Below, one piece after another: positions 24,407 through 37,154 of a stretch of DNA of 64,000 nt (within the stretch, counting starts at the first letter, position 1; the number at the start of each line of letters is the position of its first letter). The position numbers and the translations under genes were made by a program. The notes beneath the pieces are model-generated. The model searched no databases. It saw nothing but the letters and a program-made list of their open reading frames with translations, and had not been told where the DNA came from. Origin of the DNA: Enoplolaimus lenunculus (lineage: Eukaryota > Nematoda > Enoplea > Enoplida > Thoracostomopsidae); the NCBI GenBank assembly GCA_030248215.1, contig JASANG010000272.1:124001-188000 (forward strand). Direction: 5' to 3'.

Positions 24407-24550
24407 TCTAATTCAAGAGCTAATGTATGATCAGGGCCGTCACAGTAGTATAAGCTCATTCTTGCGCCTAGGCTTAGGCTTAAGATTAGACTTAGGAATG
24501 TGCTTTATACTACTGTGACGGCCCTGATAATACATTAGCTATTGAATTAC
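24407..24550. mobile_element. hexA-related element with AATTCAA.AGCTAATG arms
   Basis: The ends are long inverted copies: TAATTCAAGAGCTAATGTAT...ATCAGGGCCGTCACAGTAG on the left, mirrored by CTACTGTGACGGCCCTGAT...ATACATTAGCT.ATTGAATTA on the right. Only a short CTTAGG array remains inside. The extended AT-rich outer arm is not present in other hexA copies. Confidence 0.65.
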
Positions 24551-24819
24551 AAAAAATGGTTCTTGGAAATGGTCATATATACAAGGGGGTAAAAATAAAC
24601 AAGATATATTTCCTCATCACGAAGGTTATGGAGCGATCTGATATAAAACAGGCCCTATTGCTTCTCAGCTACTCCGATTGGTTACAATTGTATATTTTGT
24701 AGAAATAAACTGTTTGCTTCCAGCTCCGTGAATAGCGTAACTCGTTCACCTTCAAACGGCAAGGCCCTTCAAACTCAAGATGCTTTCCACAAAATTTTTC
24801 AAATACCGGAGTTAAGTTT

Positions 24820-25005
24820 GCGCAGTAAATTCCAGCGAGTTAATTAATCAACCCAGAAAGACAATCAGTTGTATTTAGTTATTTCTGAATTAATAACAGT
24901 AAACATTAACTCGCTCGTAGCTTGAGTTGTGAAAAACCTTATTCAGACTCAGTGATTCAACTCATTCTGAATTCAAATAATTTCTCACTCGAGTTTATTA
25001 CAGTG
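24820..25005 (+). mobile_element. ACTG-family MITE, diverged copy
   Basis: GCAGTAAATTCCAGCGAGTTAATTAATCAAC at the left and GAGTTTATTACAGTG at the right, with TTCTGAATTAATAACAG and AACTCATTCTGAATTCAA blocks inside, match the ACTG family. Shorter and more diverged than the other copies. Confidence 0.65.
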
Positions 25006-25399
25006 TGATGCCTTTCGCACTGACTTTGCGCAGAATCCTTCGTATACTTTGCTACGCCATTGTTGACTCGAACGCTGATTGGATGCTGGTCGTTTGACGA
25101 TTTTTTCATTATGAATATTTACAAAAGCAACATTGAATGTCATAAATTAAAAAAATTACTAATCGTTTGGTTCCGTTATTTTCTGGCTTCAGTTTCACTC
25201 TGTTTAGCTTAGCACATTGCATTTCAGTACAACATACGGCACGTAGCGGTGATTGATCGCCCAAATACAGACCAAATATCTGCTTTTTCATTCACCGGTT
25301 CACCAACGTTCGTGGTCTTTTCAGCCAACACAACTTGTGAATTTCGACATGAAATCATTTAAATAAAGTGTATTCTGCTATGATCTGAGGCACACGAAA

Positions 25400-25765
25400 G
25401 CGTAGTGGGCGGCTTTGTAGCCGGATAGGGGCCAAGAAGGCTCAGTGTATTAAAAACAAGTGTGTCTTTCTACCTAAAAAGTTTTAAACTTTGGTTGTTA
25501 ATTTTACCCCACATATTTTAAACCTGGCATGTAAAGTCATCGAAAACTCTTGTATGCACCTTCTGAAAAATGTTTAGCCTCTCTAGTGAGGTGAGCTGGC
25601 TACGTTCGTGGTTGGGTGAGGGATTAAATTGTTTAGACAAAAATGTACGTTTTTCACAACCGGAAATACAATTTCGAGAATGAAGAAGACTTTCATAAAA
25701 GTTATTCGGTACATCCGGTGTCTATTACACTATTCTGCCGGACGAAATTACAGTTTGCCTATTTT
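25400..25765 (+). repeat. GTAG-family copy plus extra shared flank
   Basis: 25400-25620 follows the GTAG order, ending GAGGTGAGCTGGCTACG. The following 140 bp (TAAATTGTTT.GAC, CACAACCGGAAATA.AATTTCGA, AATGAAGAAG, AAAAGTTATTCGGT.CATCCGGT) also match 29205-29345, although other GTAG copies lack this flank. The two loci therefore share a repeat larger than the MITE. Confidence 0.65.
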
Positions 25766-26824
25766 ATCGACATCGCATCTTTAGACTACAAAAAACTATA
25801 AAATGTTGTCCATAAGGTTAAGTTTGACTATATTTTCAGATAAAATATCTGATAAACATAGTTTCTCGTGGGAAATTAAGATTCAATATAAACAATATAC
25901 AAAGGTTGAGTGACCAGATTCAACATTGTTTGACAGAATACAAGGCATACGATAGTGATCTGAATAAGTGTGACATACTGATATTTATTTTGCATCTCAA
26001 GAAGGTACTCGTTTTTTATTCGTTTCGAACTGTTATTTTTTCTTCACCTCACGTTTAGTTGTATCCAACATTCTTTTTAGTACTTTTTCGGACAAAACTG
26101 ACTTGCTCCGAAACTTTTTGGTGCTTGTAATGTCCGCGTAATGTTTTTTCTGTAATAAAGTTTATATGGGTTGTCTGACTGTCGATTACATATTTGAACA
26201 GTTTACGACATACTTCTGTTTTGCGCTGTCTATGGACTCTAATTAGAATCCATGGACTTCATCCACTAACGAATTCTATTAGACATATGGGTTTCTATTG
26301 ATTGGGACTCAAAATGGATACTTCACCCATCGTTTAATATCGTTTACTAGTAATTTGTATTTTGCTATTTTTATATGGGAATAAATTCCAGGAGACAGCA
26401 GCTGTATATTTGGCATATATGCATTTGCTTGCATCCAGCTAAACTTCATGAAACTTAAAATTTTGTTCAAATTATATTTTTGCTTCATTTAAAGCACAAA
26501 AAACCATTCAAGGTTGCCGTGACTGTCAGCAGCTGATTTCGACAGGACGGAAATGCTTAAAGACAAAATACCAAGATATTTTAGAAGGTTCAAACCGGAG
26601 TTCAGGTGGAAAACTTACAACTAACACTAAAGTGTATAAATTATTAAATGCGTATAGCACCCAATTACGGTAGTGCTAGATTTTGAAATTGACGTACTTC
26701 TGCACATGCAGATATCAAAATTTGTCACAGACGATCAAATGCAAATAATGTGCTGAATTTCTAAGCTCATCATTTTTGGATTTGAAAGTTACAAGACCTA
26801 TCGCAAACTTGTGATACATTTGTG
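25766..26824. other. Intergenic with a CAGTAG-family fragment
   Basis: About 26230-26330 (GGACTCTAATTAGAATCC, TCTATTGATTGGGACTCAAAATG) is a reverse-oriented internal fragment of the CAGTAG-family MITE. No gene seen. Confidence 0.5.
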
Positions 26825-27015
26825 GGCCCATGTTACTTTAAGGGGCGTCCAGGTTGCTGGTGGGTCTATAAAAGAGTAGGTTTACATTCTGTATTACATT
26901 TTTTGTTTAGTTTTAGGCTTAGGCTTACGAACACATTTTTGCAACGCTTAGGCTTAGGCTTTAGGCTGAGAAATACACTTAATCTACTGTTACGCACCTA
27001 AAAGTAACATTGGCC
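26825..27015 (-). mobile_element. hexB hAT-like MITE, near-perfect 8-bp TSD
   Basis: Begins GGCCCATGTTACTTTAAGG and ends AAAGTAACATTGGCC. Flanks CATTTGTG and CATTTGAG differ at one base. Contains the GGTGGGTCTATAAAAGAG block and CTTAGG hexamers. 191 bp. Confidence 0.85.
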
Positions 27016-27413
27016 CATTTGAGAATACACGCACTAATTGGCTTAAGGTGAAGACATAAAATTTATAAGATGTTAACCGTGGAAGGCGTATTTGAGTTAG
27101 GTTTAGCTGTAAAGCAACGCAGACAACTGATTTTTAGATGACTCATAACCTATCTTACCACCCACGAGAAAAACAGCATACCACTATAACGGGGCCCCAT
27201 AGCCAGAGAAGGTCGCGGAGAGCAGCCCCCCAAAACTTTAATCTATCGCAACAAAATCAAATTTATTGCCTGGTGAGGCCTAGAAATTACACTAAAATTT
27301 GTACAAATTTAACACCTGAATAGCTTGTTCCCCTCGTTTGTTACTTGTCGAGTTTTTTTCGTACAACCCACATATCAAATGTACTAAGCTGGCACAGGTC
27401 TGTTTTTGTGCAA

Positions 27414-27575
27414 TTGGCCCTAAGCCAAGGGGGGGCGGGCTATGGGTGCTCTACCCCCTGGAAAAATTGCGACTAACAACAAATTTTTCAACCTTAAAGT
27501 CAACAAAAACTCTTCTATGCTTCGCCTGAAAATTGTCTAGCCCCTCCAGTAAAGGTGAGCTGGCTACGGGCATAT
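27414..27575 (+). repeat. GTAG-family MITE copy
   Basis: Starts TTGGCCCTAAGCCAAGGGGGG and ends GGTGAGCTGGCTACGGGCA, with TTTTTCAACCTTAAAGTCAACAAAAAC and CTGAAAATTGTCTAGCCCC between them. Complete but diverged. Confidence 0.7.
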
Positions 27576-27949
27576 ATTGTAACATAGTTTCTAGCTATTG
27601 TCGGGGTCTTTTTAACCAACTACATGCATGCTTGCCATCTGGTTTATTGAAGCGTTTAATATATTCTGAAGCATGTGCGAAATATATATATTTTTTCTGT
27701 ATAAAAACAGCTTTATTGAACCGTGTAAGTAATTGTGACATGCGCGGCGGATAAACAAGCCTTTATAAGCTAAGAAAACCTGAAATATTTATGAAAATTT
27801 TTGAGAAATTAAAATTCCAATTTGAAAGCGAATTTTGACAGAAATTAAATGATAAAATAGTTTCGGTTGAATGGCAAATTCAGCATGAGTCAGCGATATG
27901 TAGTACGAAGAGTTTGTGATGTAAGAGTATAAGCAACTGGCTACATTCT

Positions 27950-28232
27950 GTGCAGGAAAAGTATGCACCCAGCACGCGTTGTATTTTAGGCTTGCGCCCC
28001 TTATTTTTGGGATTCAAAATTTTCTGTAAACAGTATAAATATATCGCAATCACTATATCGTTATACGTATATTCCGTTTATATTCTTAAAGGGAAGAAGC
28101 AATTTAGTATGGTATTAAAAATAATTTCGACCCCCCCAATAATAAATGAGGGTCGGGCAAAAACACCACAAGTGCTGGTACATTTTGTAGATTGCACAGT
28201 TCAGGTAGTTGCACACTCTTGTGATGCACTCG
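27950..28232 (+). repeat. Relative of the 13389-13899 element
   Basis: Shares GTATGCACCCAGCACGCGTTG, a CCCCTTATTTTTGGG block, AATAAATGAGGGTCGGGC.AAAA and GGTACATTTTGTA with the 13.4-13.9 kb element, in the same order. The ends (AAAAGTATGCAC / TTGTGATGCACTC) are loosely inverted. Confidence 0.55.
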
Positions 28233-29024
28233 TGCTTGCACCCGATGTAGCAAGCATGTTGTGCTGAAACTGTTAAGATACAAAATGGTTCATAGGAAGT
28301 TCACAATAAACGTTCTTCGGCGCATAAATTTGACAAAATTTCGTTCTTTGACGCAAGTTCGCTTAAACCGTAAAAATTTCAAATCGCAAAAATTTCTCAT
28401 GTACCCCGCAAAACCACCTGCATCCGATACTGGTCTGGTGTGTTTGATTCTCGCAGTTTCCGTCACTTTTTTGCGAACGCAAAAAATTAATAGATTTCAA
28501 GCTGTGTTTTGATTTTTGGCTATATTTCGATCAGATGCATTAGTGAAAATTGGCAATTTCTGGCAAACAACTTCAATTATTATCAATATCGTTTGCCAGT
28601 TTTTTTGCCGCGACCCATATGTTCATTTATACGCCAGTAGCTATGATATTTTAATTATTTATACGCATTTTCAATATTTAATAGCAATTAAGTAAAAGCA
28701 ATCGGTATAATTTTAATAAGTAGTCCCGGTTTTGGGAACTTAATGTCAAATATCCGCTATTCAAGGCTGCATGGATTTAACCGGATCGAAAAACATGGAT
28801 CGAATAGCTTTAATTCCGGTTCGGATCGTTTTAGCGTTAGTTTGGATGAATAATAATTGTAAATGATTACACTAATTACGTTCCAACGTTTATTATCTTC
28901 GTTAACCAACATTAGGTATTCTGTCGCGTGTACAGCTCTGTTGACCCGGAGCCAGCCACCACTGTTCGCTTTTCACTAGAACTCCGCAATGCAAATTCGT
29001 ATATAACGCTTTACATAGTACCAA
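28233..29024. other. Intergenic, no gene seen
   Basis: An 83-codon frame (28261-28512) has no domain. The rest is AT-rich. Confidence 0.4.
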
Positions 29025-29345
29025 GCATTTCGGGCCGGCAGCCAGATGGGGGATAGGCGGCCCAGCCACTTTGAAAGATTTTAGGTTTCTCTGGGAAAGT
29101 TTCAACTTTGGTTGTAAGTCATCGAAAACCCTTGTATGCCCGTCTTGAAATTTGTTTAGCATCTTCTAGCAAACCGAGCTGGTTACGGTCCTGGTGCGTG
29201 TATTAAATTGTTTGGCCGGAAATTTATGTGATTCACAACCGGAAATATGATTTCGACAATGAAGAAGGGTTTAATAAAAGTTATTCGGTGCATCCGGTAT
29301 CTGTTACAGTATTTTGTCCAATGACAATGCAGTTTGCATGTTTTC
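29025..29345 (+). repeat. GTAG-family copy plus extra shared flank, second locus
   Basis: 29025-29200 follows the GTAG order (GGGCCGGCAGCCAGATGG, GTTGTAAGTCATCGAAAACCCTTGTATGCCC, TAGCAAACCGAGCTGG). 29205-29345 repeats the extra flank seen at 25620-25765. The strand-reversed 120-codon frame here is not credible. Confidence 0.65.
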
Positions 29346-30234
29346 CCGGGGGTTAAATTTGTTTCGGGTATCAGTTGTTTTTGTGACGTCTCTAGCGTCA
29401 AGTTTAAGATCGACTTGAATCGGGTTCGATCTGGCTGTGGATTGGATCGAATTGAACCGAATATCTGATGGAAAATCTGAGTCGCTCCGTTAATTTTTTC
29501 CGAGTTGATCCATATCACTGCTGTTGAATCCCAAATTTCGAACACGTCATCAAGACAGGCATCAATGAAAATCTGTTGGTTTTAGCCTAAGTGAGAAAAT
29601 CTAAAACAAACCCTAAGCGTATGAGAGGATTCAACTTACATTAGTTTAATCCGTGAGCGACCCCATGAGAAGTGCCCCGAAATTATTCGGAGCCTCCCAA
29701 AACGTAATTTTCGGCGGACGACCCTGGCTTAATCGCCTAAAAACCAAAAGCAAACTGGAACTTGTGCAATACATGAGTGTAAGCTGAGCCAATAAGCATA
29801 GTAACTTTCGAACCAGTAAATCAAAATTATGAACTATTCCAGGTTCTATTATGAATGATTTCCGATTGCAATATATATTATTAAAAAATGTCCAGAACTT
29901 AAAATGAATTATATATCATATATCAAACTTTAGTGTAACGTGATTTGGCACAAAAAAGCTTAACGACTAGTGACACAGCCAAGAATTCGGGTCTGAAGGG
30001 CGTAAGCTGCAATTGGTAATTTTTTGCTGCAGATTAGTGTTAAACAGTTTTTGAGTTCTAAACGGCGTAGAATAGGTACATTCAGAAGTCTGTGCAACAA
30101 CATAGTTACTATTCTGTCACAGTGGGCGAGCAATAAAACTGCTTCTAAATTTACGGTAAACATGAGATTTATCTAAATTGTTTGGCGAATGATTTTTGTA
30201 AAACTCTTTTTTGAAGGCTAAACATCCCGTTAAC
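29346..30234. other. Intergenic, one repeat fragment
   Basis: 29655-29735 (GCCCCGAAATTATTCGGAGCC..TTTTCGGCGGACGACCCTGG) is a fragment of the GTGCCCCCAAA family. No gene seen. Confidence 0.4.
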
Positions 30235-30590
30235 CTGCGTACAGGACAATTATCTAAAGCAGCCTAAGCCTAAACCTGAACGCAAACCTAAGCCTAAACC
30301 TAAGCGTAAACACTTAAACATTATACTTTGCCAGCGATAAAAAAGTGAATGCAAATCTAAGCTTAACTCTAATCGTAATACTATTAAGGCTAAGCCTAAG
30401 CGAATCCGGCCTATGTAAACATCATGGGTGGATTGTTTCCTGCGCAATAACAACAATACAGTGAGCTTAAACTTTAGACTATTTTTTGCTTAGATTTAGG
30501 CTTCGGCTTTGGCTAAGCTTTATTATTAATCTTGCACTTCAGAATGTGTTTTATTACTGTTACGGCCCTGTTCTATACATTGGCAACGAA
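30235..30590. repeat. Two joined hexA fragments in opposite orientation
   Basis: The left part (30255-30410) carries CCTAAG hexamers; the right part (30470-30590) carries CTTAGG-like hexamers and the complete hexA right end GTTACGGCCCTGTTCTATACATTGG. The hexamer strand switches between them, so two elements or a rearranged one lie here. Confidence 0.6.
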
Positions 30591-30830
30591 GTCTCTCCGT
30601 AGTCCCAGCGCAAACTGATTTGTTCCTGGTGTATTTTATAGTGGAACCAGGCGCATATCCCATGTTTGCTCCTTGTATAAGCTTGTATACGCCTTTAAAA
30701 CGAATACAAAAATGGCTTTGCCACGTTTTTGGGCCTATGAACACGTAAGTCTTTTAGAAACATTCTTTCAAAGTTGATTGTCGAAAGTTCTCGTTGCGAA
30801 GTTGGTCTGGCTCGAGTCATGTGGTTTATG

Positions 30831-31036
30831 GGCCCATGTAAAGAGCAGGGGCGGAACGTTTTTCTATGGGACTAAAAAAGTGTAAGCTTAAGCGTTAGAC
30901 TATGTTTTGCTTGACTTACGATTAGGCTTAGGCTTAGGCTTAGGAATATGCTCATTCTTACGCTTAGGCTTAGGCTTAGGGTTAGGCTTAGGAATATGCT
31001 TATAATACTGTTCCGCCCCTGTTCTTTACATTGGTC
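30831..31036 (-). mobile_element. hexA hAT-like MITE, perfect 8-bp TSD
   Basis: 206 bp between perfect GGTTTATG duplications (30823-30830, 31037-31044). Left end GGCCCATGTAAAGAGCAGG, right end CCTGTTCTTTACATTGGTC. It has two CTTAGG arrays separated by the GGAATATGCTCATTCTTACG spacer. The best-preserved hexA copy in the window and useful as the family reference. Confidence 0.92.
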
Positions 31037-31657
31037 GGTTTATGCATAGGCGTTGCTAAGATTTTGAAAAGGGGATCGTGTCCTATTAAAGCTTCGATGG
31101 TAATTTCTTATGTTACCAGCTAAAAAAGTGCAACAAAACCTCTGGACAAAAATACAATGACGGGTTAATCCAAAAAGAGTTCCCTCCTCTGGTCCCAAGT
31201 TCAGGTTTGCCGCCCATGAAACATAGTATAGAATGATAAGACCAATTTCATTGCGGATCGAACCTAAGTAGGCGTTCTGTTCACGTCGTGTTAGTGTAAA
31301 CGTCTTTTTGGCAAAAAAACACACACAAGAGGTTGAGTTTGATGGAAAAACTATATTATAGTATTTCCTTCAGTTTGGTGGTTATATTTAATGGCCATGT
31401 AAAAGGAACAGGGGCTGTAATGTTTTTGTGTGGGACTGGCATTTTGCACCGAATCATCCGTCACATGAGTATGATTTTAAGAAAATATCGCGAGCGAAGT
31501 GAGTAGAAATCAATTGTCTATTGCTGTAGTAACCAACTTTAGTTTGTAGCGTGTGGACGTAATTTTGCATATAAAATAGTTCTTGGCACACGGAGTTCGA
31601 GTGTATACGCCTAATTTAGCATCATATTCAACTGGGAGGATTCTAAGCAAGCAGGTA
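31037..31657. other. Intergenic, no gene called
   Basis: A 94-codon minus-strand frame (31040-31324) is unsupported. 31390-31440 (GGCCATGTAAAAGGAACAGGGGCTGTAATG..TGGGACTGGC) is a solitary hexA left end. A GCGAGCGAAGTGAGTAGAAA motif copy lies near 31490. Confidence 0.4.
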
Positions 31658-31913
31658 CACTGTAGATGTCAGTGAGTTGATTTTAGCTCAGAATGAGTTG
31701 AATCACTGAGTCTGAATTAGGACTATCAGAACTCAGAATTTTGAGTTGATTCAATTCATTCTGAGTTAATTAACCAACCCGCCCAGAGTCAATTCATTCA
31801 ACTCAGCTTGAGAATGAAATCAACTCAGAGTGAGTTTATGTTTACTGATATTAATTCAGAAATAACCAACTCGCTAGCTGAATTGATTAATCAACTCATT
31901 TGAATTTACAGCG
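31658..31913 (+). mobile_element. ACTG-family MITE with TA duplication
   Basis: 256 bp, CACTGTAGATGTCAGTGAG...TTTGAATTTACAGCG, flanked by TA on both sides (31656-31657, 31914-31915). The interior is nearly collinear with the copies at 49401 and 52509. TA duplication and a CACTG terminus point to Tc1/mariner-type mobilisation. Confidence 0.88.
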
Positions 31914-33939
31914 TAAAGGTTGAGATTTGAAGAATTTGCAAACGAAGCGAGCGAAAACTTTGCCTCAATTTTATGTGATGCAACACTAGATTTTCATGAA
32001 AAGACATATACGTCGTTTAGTATGCATACTGAGAGTAGAGGGTAGCCAACTGGGACAGTAACGTTATTAACTTTGTGAAACCTTTTATCGAATAAATGAA
32101 ATTATAGCCGTTTTTGGTCTGTTTATTGGTATCAATTTTTGCTTCAAATTAAACGATTGAGTTGCTGCTACTCGTTGGACGATTTGGCCAATTTATTTTA
32201 GAACTAATATGTCCCAATGCAAAATTTTAGCTTTGTGTTGGTTTAAAAGCATGATCCCATCGTTAGAACTCTAGGACTGCCGTTAATATTATGAAGAATA
32301 CCTTGCGAGCTAAGCGAAATAGAAACTTGACTTCAAGAACTTAGGGGTCTAAACACATCAAACCGAAACCGGTTCCTCGGGCGACGCGCTGTGAAAATGT
32401 GAAGCTTTACACAATTTTTGTACCACCTCAATACAAAATCCCATTTTGTGCTGGTTCGGTTAGTTAATTTGGCCTTTAAATTTTCCTTCGTACACTGCCG
32501 CAGGCAAATTTTTTAAAAATTGGACAACGCAAAACCTCGGAAGCTAACCGAGCGAGAAGTTAGACGTCATTTTGGTGTCTAATGTAAACTTTGAAGCATT
32601 TTACTGATTCTGATTGACGGATGGGGCGTAGCTCGGCGGCACTTTTCCTCCCGGTACGCCGCTGCTCCATACCCTAGACCGCCCGTTATAGAATTGTTTC
32701 CTTGCACTTGTTGTTCTGGCCACCAATTGTTTGGCCTTTTTCTAAAATTTAAAACGTTTTTATTCTAAGTTCAGGAAAGTAATTCTTCAACCAGACGGTT
32801 GGCTAAATATTCACGTACTCAAAACCTCCGAGGGGGGCATAAGTGCCATAATGCTGCCGTCCCCCCAATGTTACCAACACGTCAAAATTTAGCCAGCCAT
32901 CTGCCTAAAGTATTATATATGTTGAAATTAGGAAAATAGGAGACGTGTGGCTCTCCATCCAATTCCTTATCACGCGGTTCATAGCGCTATCTATAGTTAT
33001 TTTTCAGTACAACTCTGACTTGCCACATCAATATCTTTTATTTCGTGCGTATATTTCTCTTGAGAATTGTGGAACGTTAACAATTTTTATGTTCTATGCA
33101 AAAACCTTAGCAATAAAACGTATAGAAACGCATTTATTTGATTGAAAAAAAGCCTAATTTAACCTGTGTCTCGGTTTTCCTTTGTTTCGCTCGTTTATGA
33201 GCTATTCGTAGTGTACTTTGCTGAAATTTATATATTCTACGGTGTTAATAAACCATTTATTTGACGGTCATGTAGCCCCGTTATCAACCGCGGAGTCATG
33301 AGATATATACGAGTGCATTTTAGCCGTCTGCGTTGTATAGAAAGCTTTTTTCCAATGCAAATGTTGTTCGTCAGCAGCTCGCAATGTGTTTTCGTTGTTA
33401 AAATAGTTGTAAAAAATATTAAGCTGATGCTGTACAAGTATTTTAAGAAATTTTGCCGTTTCGGTCCAATTTACATATCGATTTCCTTGGGTTTCTTTGA
33501 AACTTTTAAATTTCATTCCATAAAAACTTCCTATTCATTTGTAAAATGTTGGTTTCGTAACCTGCGATCTCTAAAATTGTATTCTATAATGGCAATAGCA
33601 TCCAGCTATCATCAATTACAAATACCATTTTTAGGCAGGGTTCAAAGTTTTAAATACATGATAGAATCAACTTTTTAGGTATGAAAATTATACACAAGCC
33701 AGATAATACGCGCACAAATTTGTAAGCAAAGTTTCTTGTTTGTATGTCCAACTGGAAAAGTTCCTAAATACCCCTGGTCAAAATCACAAAGGGGTTCGAT
33801 ACGTAACCCCCGCCTGGCTACCTATAGAACAAGGAAAATATTGTAAAGAAGTTTAGTCATGGTAATACTTTAAAAGTTATAGTGACAAATTATGGTCACC
33901 TAACCAGTTAACATAAACAAAAAAGTTATCCAACGTATT
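31914..33939. other. Upstream region of the tandem-C2 gene, no gene called
   Basis: Two diverged units at 32225-32420 and 32440-32600 share a block ending in a GAGCGAGAAGTTAGACG-type motif, so they are old repeats. Antisense-overlapping frames of 82 and 126 codons at 33268-33678 have no domain. I cannot locate a promoter or a 5' untranslated exon for the gene at 33940. Confidence 0.35.
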
Positions 33940-35104
33940 ATGTTACTTCGGAACTCAATCGACCAGCTCACACGAGACCAGGCATTCTACAGCGCCCGAG
34001 CCGCACCCCCAGAGCGCGCTAGCGTCGGTGGTGAACCCCTAGTACCCCAAGAGGGTCAACCGAGCGGTACCCCTGTGAACTTGTGGCACAGGCAGCCACC
34101 TAATGGTACGTTATTCCCAAGTTCTGTATATCCAGACTCTGTAACATTGGTCGCATCACGGTCTTTTCATCATTTGCCGCCTCAGAATGACCCATCTTGC
34201 ACCCGCCCGGAAATACCTGATCATATTTCGAGAAAATTTCAACAAAATCAAACCGCTCTGAGTGGAAGCGAACGAATGTTAGCCAGTGGAACCAGTTACC
34301 TGCCTAACTGGGGCTCAAAAGTACAGAGAGTCCCGCAAATTTCAGTCGAGGATGTTCATAGCGCACAAGGATTAGTCCCAGCGTCTGGAGACAAGAGTGA
34401 TGACACCCAAAGATATTATCAGGGTGAAGCGAACGAGTATTGGAGTGACTTAAAATCAAGAGCACATCTGCGGAGGGCATCTGACGCTATTTGCTACGGC
34501 CTGGGTGGCGCCTTCAAACAGCAACTCGATAATTCAGCTGTGGACAGCTATGAGCTAAGAAGACTTCGCTATTCAAGTAGCAACGGAACGGATAGTAACG
34601 ATAGCAATTTAGGCGTTTTAGGGGCTGGAGGGTCAAATGGAACCCCTAGGTACGATAGCACAAGTTCAGAGTGCGAAAATTTAAACCAATTTCAGGAATA
34701 CGATAGAAATTTTGACGGGTGCGGTCACGCCCGGGGGTCACTTGATACCGCTGGGCAACGGGGTCGAGACCAGTTTTTGGAACCCCCAGCGCCTATTGCG
34801 CGACCCCGTTCAAGCATTGAATTGTATCGAAATGAAGTTCAAGATGACTTTGATTACACTACGGCGGACGCTGAACATTTTTCTGGGGTAAAACTGGGCA
34901 ATTCTGGGAGTCATCGCACGTTTTTAAGTACCCCTCCTGATTACGGCCTCCAAGCGAATGACATAGGACTTGAACACGGATCGAAATTGTTACAAATTAC
35001 TAGAAGTCATTCAGCGTACGGTTGCGCACCAGTGCTAAATGGAGACGATGAACCAAGTGATTATTGCCCGTTACCCGGCGGCCGAAATTCTTTCGGATTT
35101 GATG
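33940..35104 (+). CDS. Tandem C2 gene, first visible coding exon
   Basis: Encodes residues 1-388 plus one base. Ends at GATG|GTAAGA. The frame would stay open 24 codons further into the intron, so the open frame overstates the exon. Composition is Ser/Asn/Gly/Tyr-rich without domain. Codon use is less AT-biased than the surrounding DNA, supporting real coding sequence. Confidence 0.8.
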
Positions 35105-37046
35105 GTAAGATTGAGAACACTGGAACCAGAAAATATTTTGAATGCAAGCAGAAATTGCCGTCGATTTTAGGGCGTTAGAATTCGGGTGCGAACATCTATA
35201 AAAGATATAATCTCGACCACAATAAAAAGTACAGGTTCTTAGTTTCATACTAAAACAAGAACCAGTCAACAACAACAACGCAGTGAGTAAATGAAAACAA
35301 ACTCATACATTCAGTGCCGGAGCAAGCGAGGGTGGCAGCTCCCCGAAAATTCCATGGGGGGCTCCCCCCAAATTCCATGGTGGGGGCTCCCCCAATATTC
35401 CATGGTGGGGGCTCCCCCCAAATTCCATGGTGGGGGCTCCCCCTAAATTCCATGGTGGGGGCTCCTCCCAAATTCCAGGATGGGGGCTCCCAAACTCGCG
35501 AGCAAAGCGAGCGACAAGCCAGACGCATTTTAAAACTTAAGCAGTTTTTGTTTCAACTGGTTAGGGTGTGGGCCCCCAAGTGGGGGTTTGAGGGGGTGGC
35601 ATAAAGCTTCTGTGGATCGAATACTGAAGCCAAAAACGTTGTGTGGATTACTAAAACTACGATGTTTATTTAGTTATAGGATTAAAAATTAATGATAGTT
35701 CGACAACTGCAACCGCAGTATAAATCAGAAATAGCGGGTGATGAAATAGTGTAAATTTTACACATCAATCAACGGATTAACTCGGAATAGTACCACGATT
35801 CGGTTAAGAGCCGTCATACAACTGCCGCCGTGCCGTTTGAAATGTAATAATGCGGCACAGCTAATGCGCGCCGCTCTGCAGGGTGCATTATAATCGTGCA
35901 ATACACTTGAGACTCTTAATTGCAAAGTTTTAAACATAACAAACACATACGGAAATTGCAATATGATACGCGATAGGTGCCGGTGGCTATGCAGAGCACT
36001 TTTACTATTTGTATAATTCATATCATATTTAATGTATTTTAGGAAAAAATCGACATTCAATTCAACAACAAGACACAACACCGAACGGCATCATGGAAGC
36101 AAGAATGCCAAATTCTCGACATCACTGGGTTCCGCTGGACAAGGCTGATCCACAAGTAGCCGTTCGTGATCGGCGAGTGACCACTGGTCAACTTCCGTTT
36201 CCAGTTCCGCCACCCCCACAAGAATACGACCCTCCGCCTGACCCTGGCTGCCCACAACAAATGTACTCAAATTCGTATCTACCTGCAGGACAAAGCCACA
36301 ATATCGACTACTCAGCAGGTACTAGCGAGGCAAGCTTAAACTGGCAAGGATATGAACAACAGGTTAGGAAAAGTCACAGTGTATACAAGCGTTCTCTGGC
36401 ACACTCGGGAATCGCCTCTGGCGACGGATTTATTCGCCATGGGCAACAAATGATTACCAGTCAAGACGCTAATCGAATACGTCGTAGTAGCACAGGGGTA
36501 GACGACTCTTCTCAATTTAACGAATTCTACCCTGGCGAATATAAGCGCCCAGAACCAGGGTATTATTCGACTGAAAAATATACGTTCCCTGAACCGTCCA
36601 GTTATTTGCCTGATCAGCTTGATCCTTCAGATGTTTATATTGAGAACGGCGTTCAAAGAAGTTATGAAGGATCTGGGTCCCATCGGCTGCGGCGTCGGCT
36701 ACCTAATCCTCCTGCGCATCGAGCGAGTTCTATGGGTGGCAGAGGAAACAGAGGGCACTCGACGGCTGGTACTAATCCAGTTTGTGACGCAAGAGGTACC
36801 GATGGAAGTGAGCATCAACATCAAACGCCTGGTCAGCCTTCCGGAACCGGAAGACAACTGCCAAAATCTCCGTTGCTCAGAGGAAATGACAGCGATAAAT
36901 TTGACAACGCTTTTAGTCAACAGGAACATATGATACAGCATATTGAGCAGAAGAAGCAACAGCAACAGCAGCAGCAGCAGCAAAAACAACAACGACAGCA
37001 GCAGCAGCAGCAGCTGCAGCAGCAGCAGCAGCAACAACAACAACAG

Positions 37047-37081
<35 letters not shown>

Positions 37082-37104
37082 GCATCAACAACAACAGCAA
37101 CAGC

Positions 37105-37154
<50 letters not shown>

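Noticed and set aside
33268-33678. 82-codon minus and 126-codon plus frames upstream of the tandem C2 gene
   Set aside because: Mutually antisense in AT-rich DNA. The minus frame is hydrophilic and plausible, but without start context, splice sites or a domain I cannot call it.
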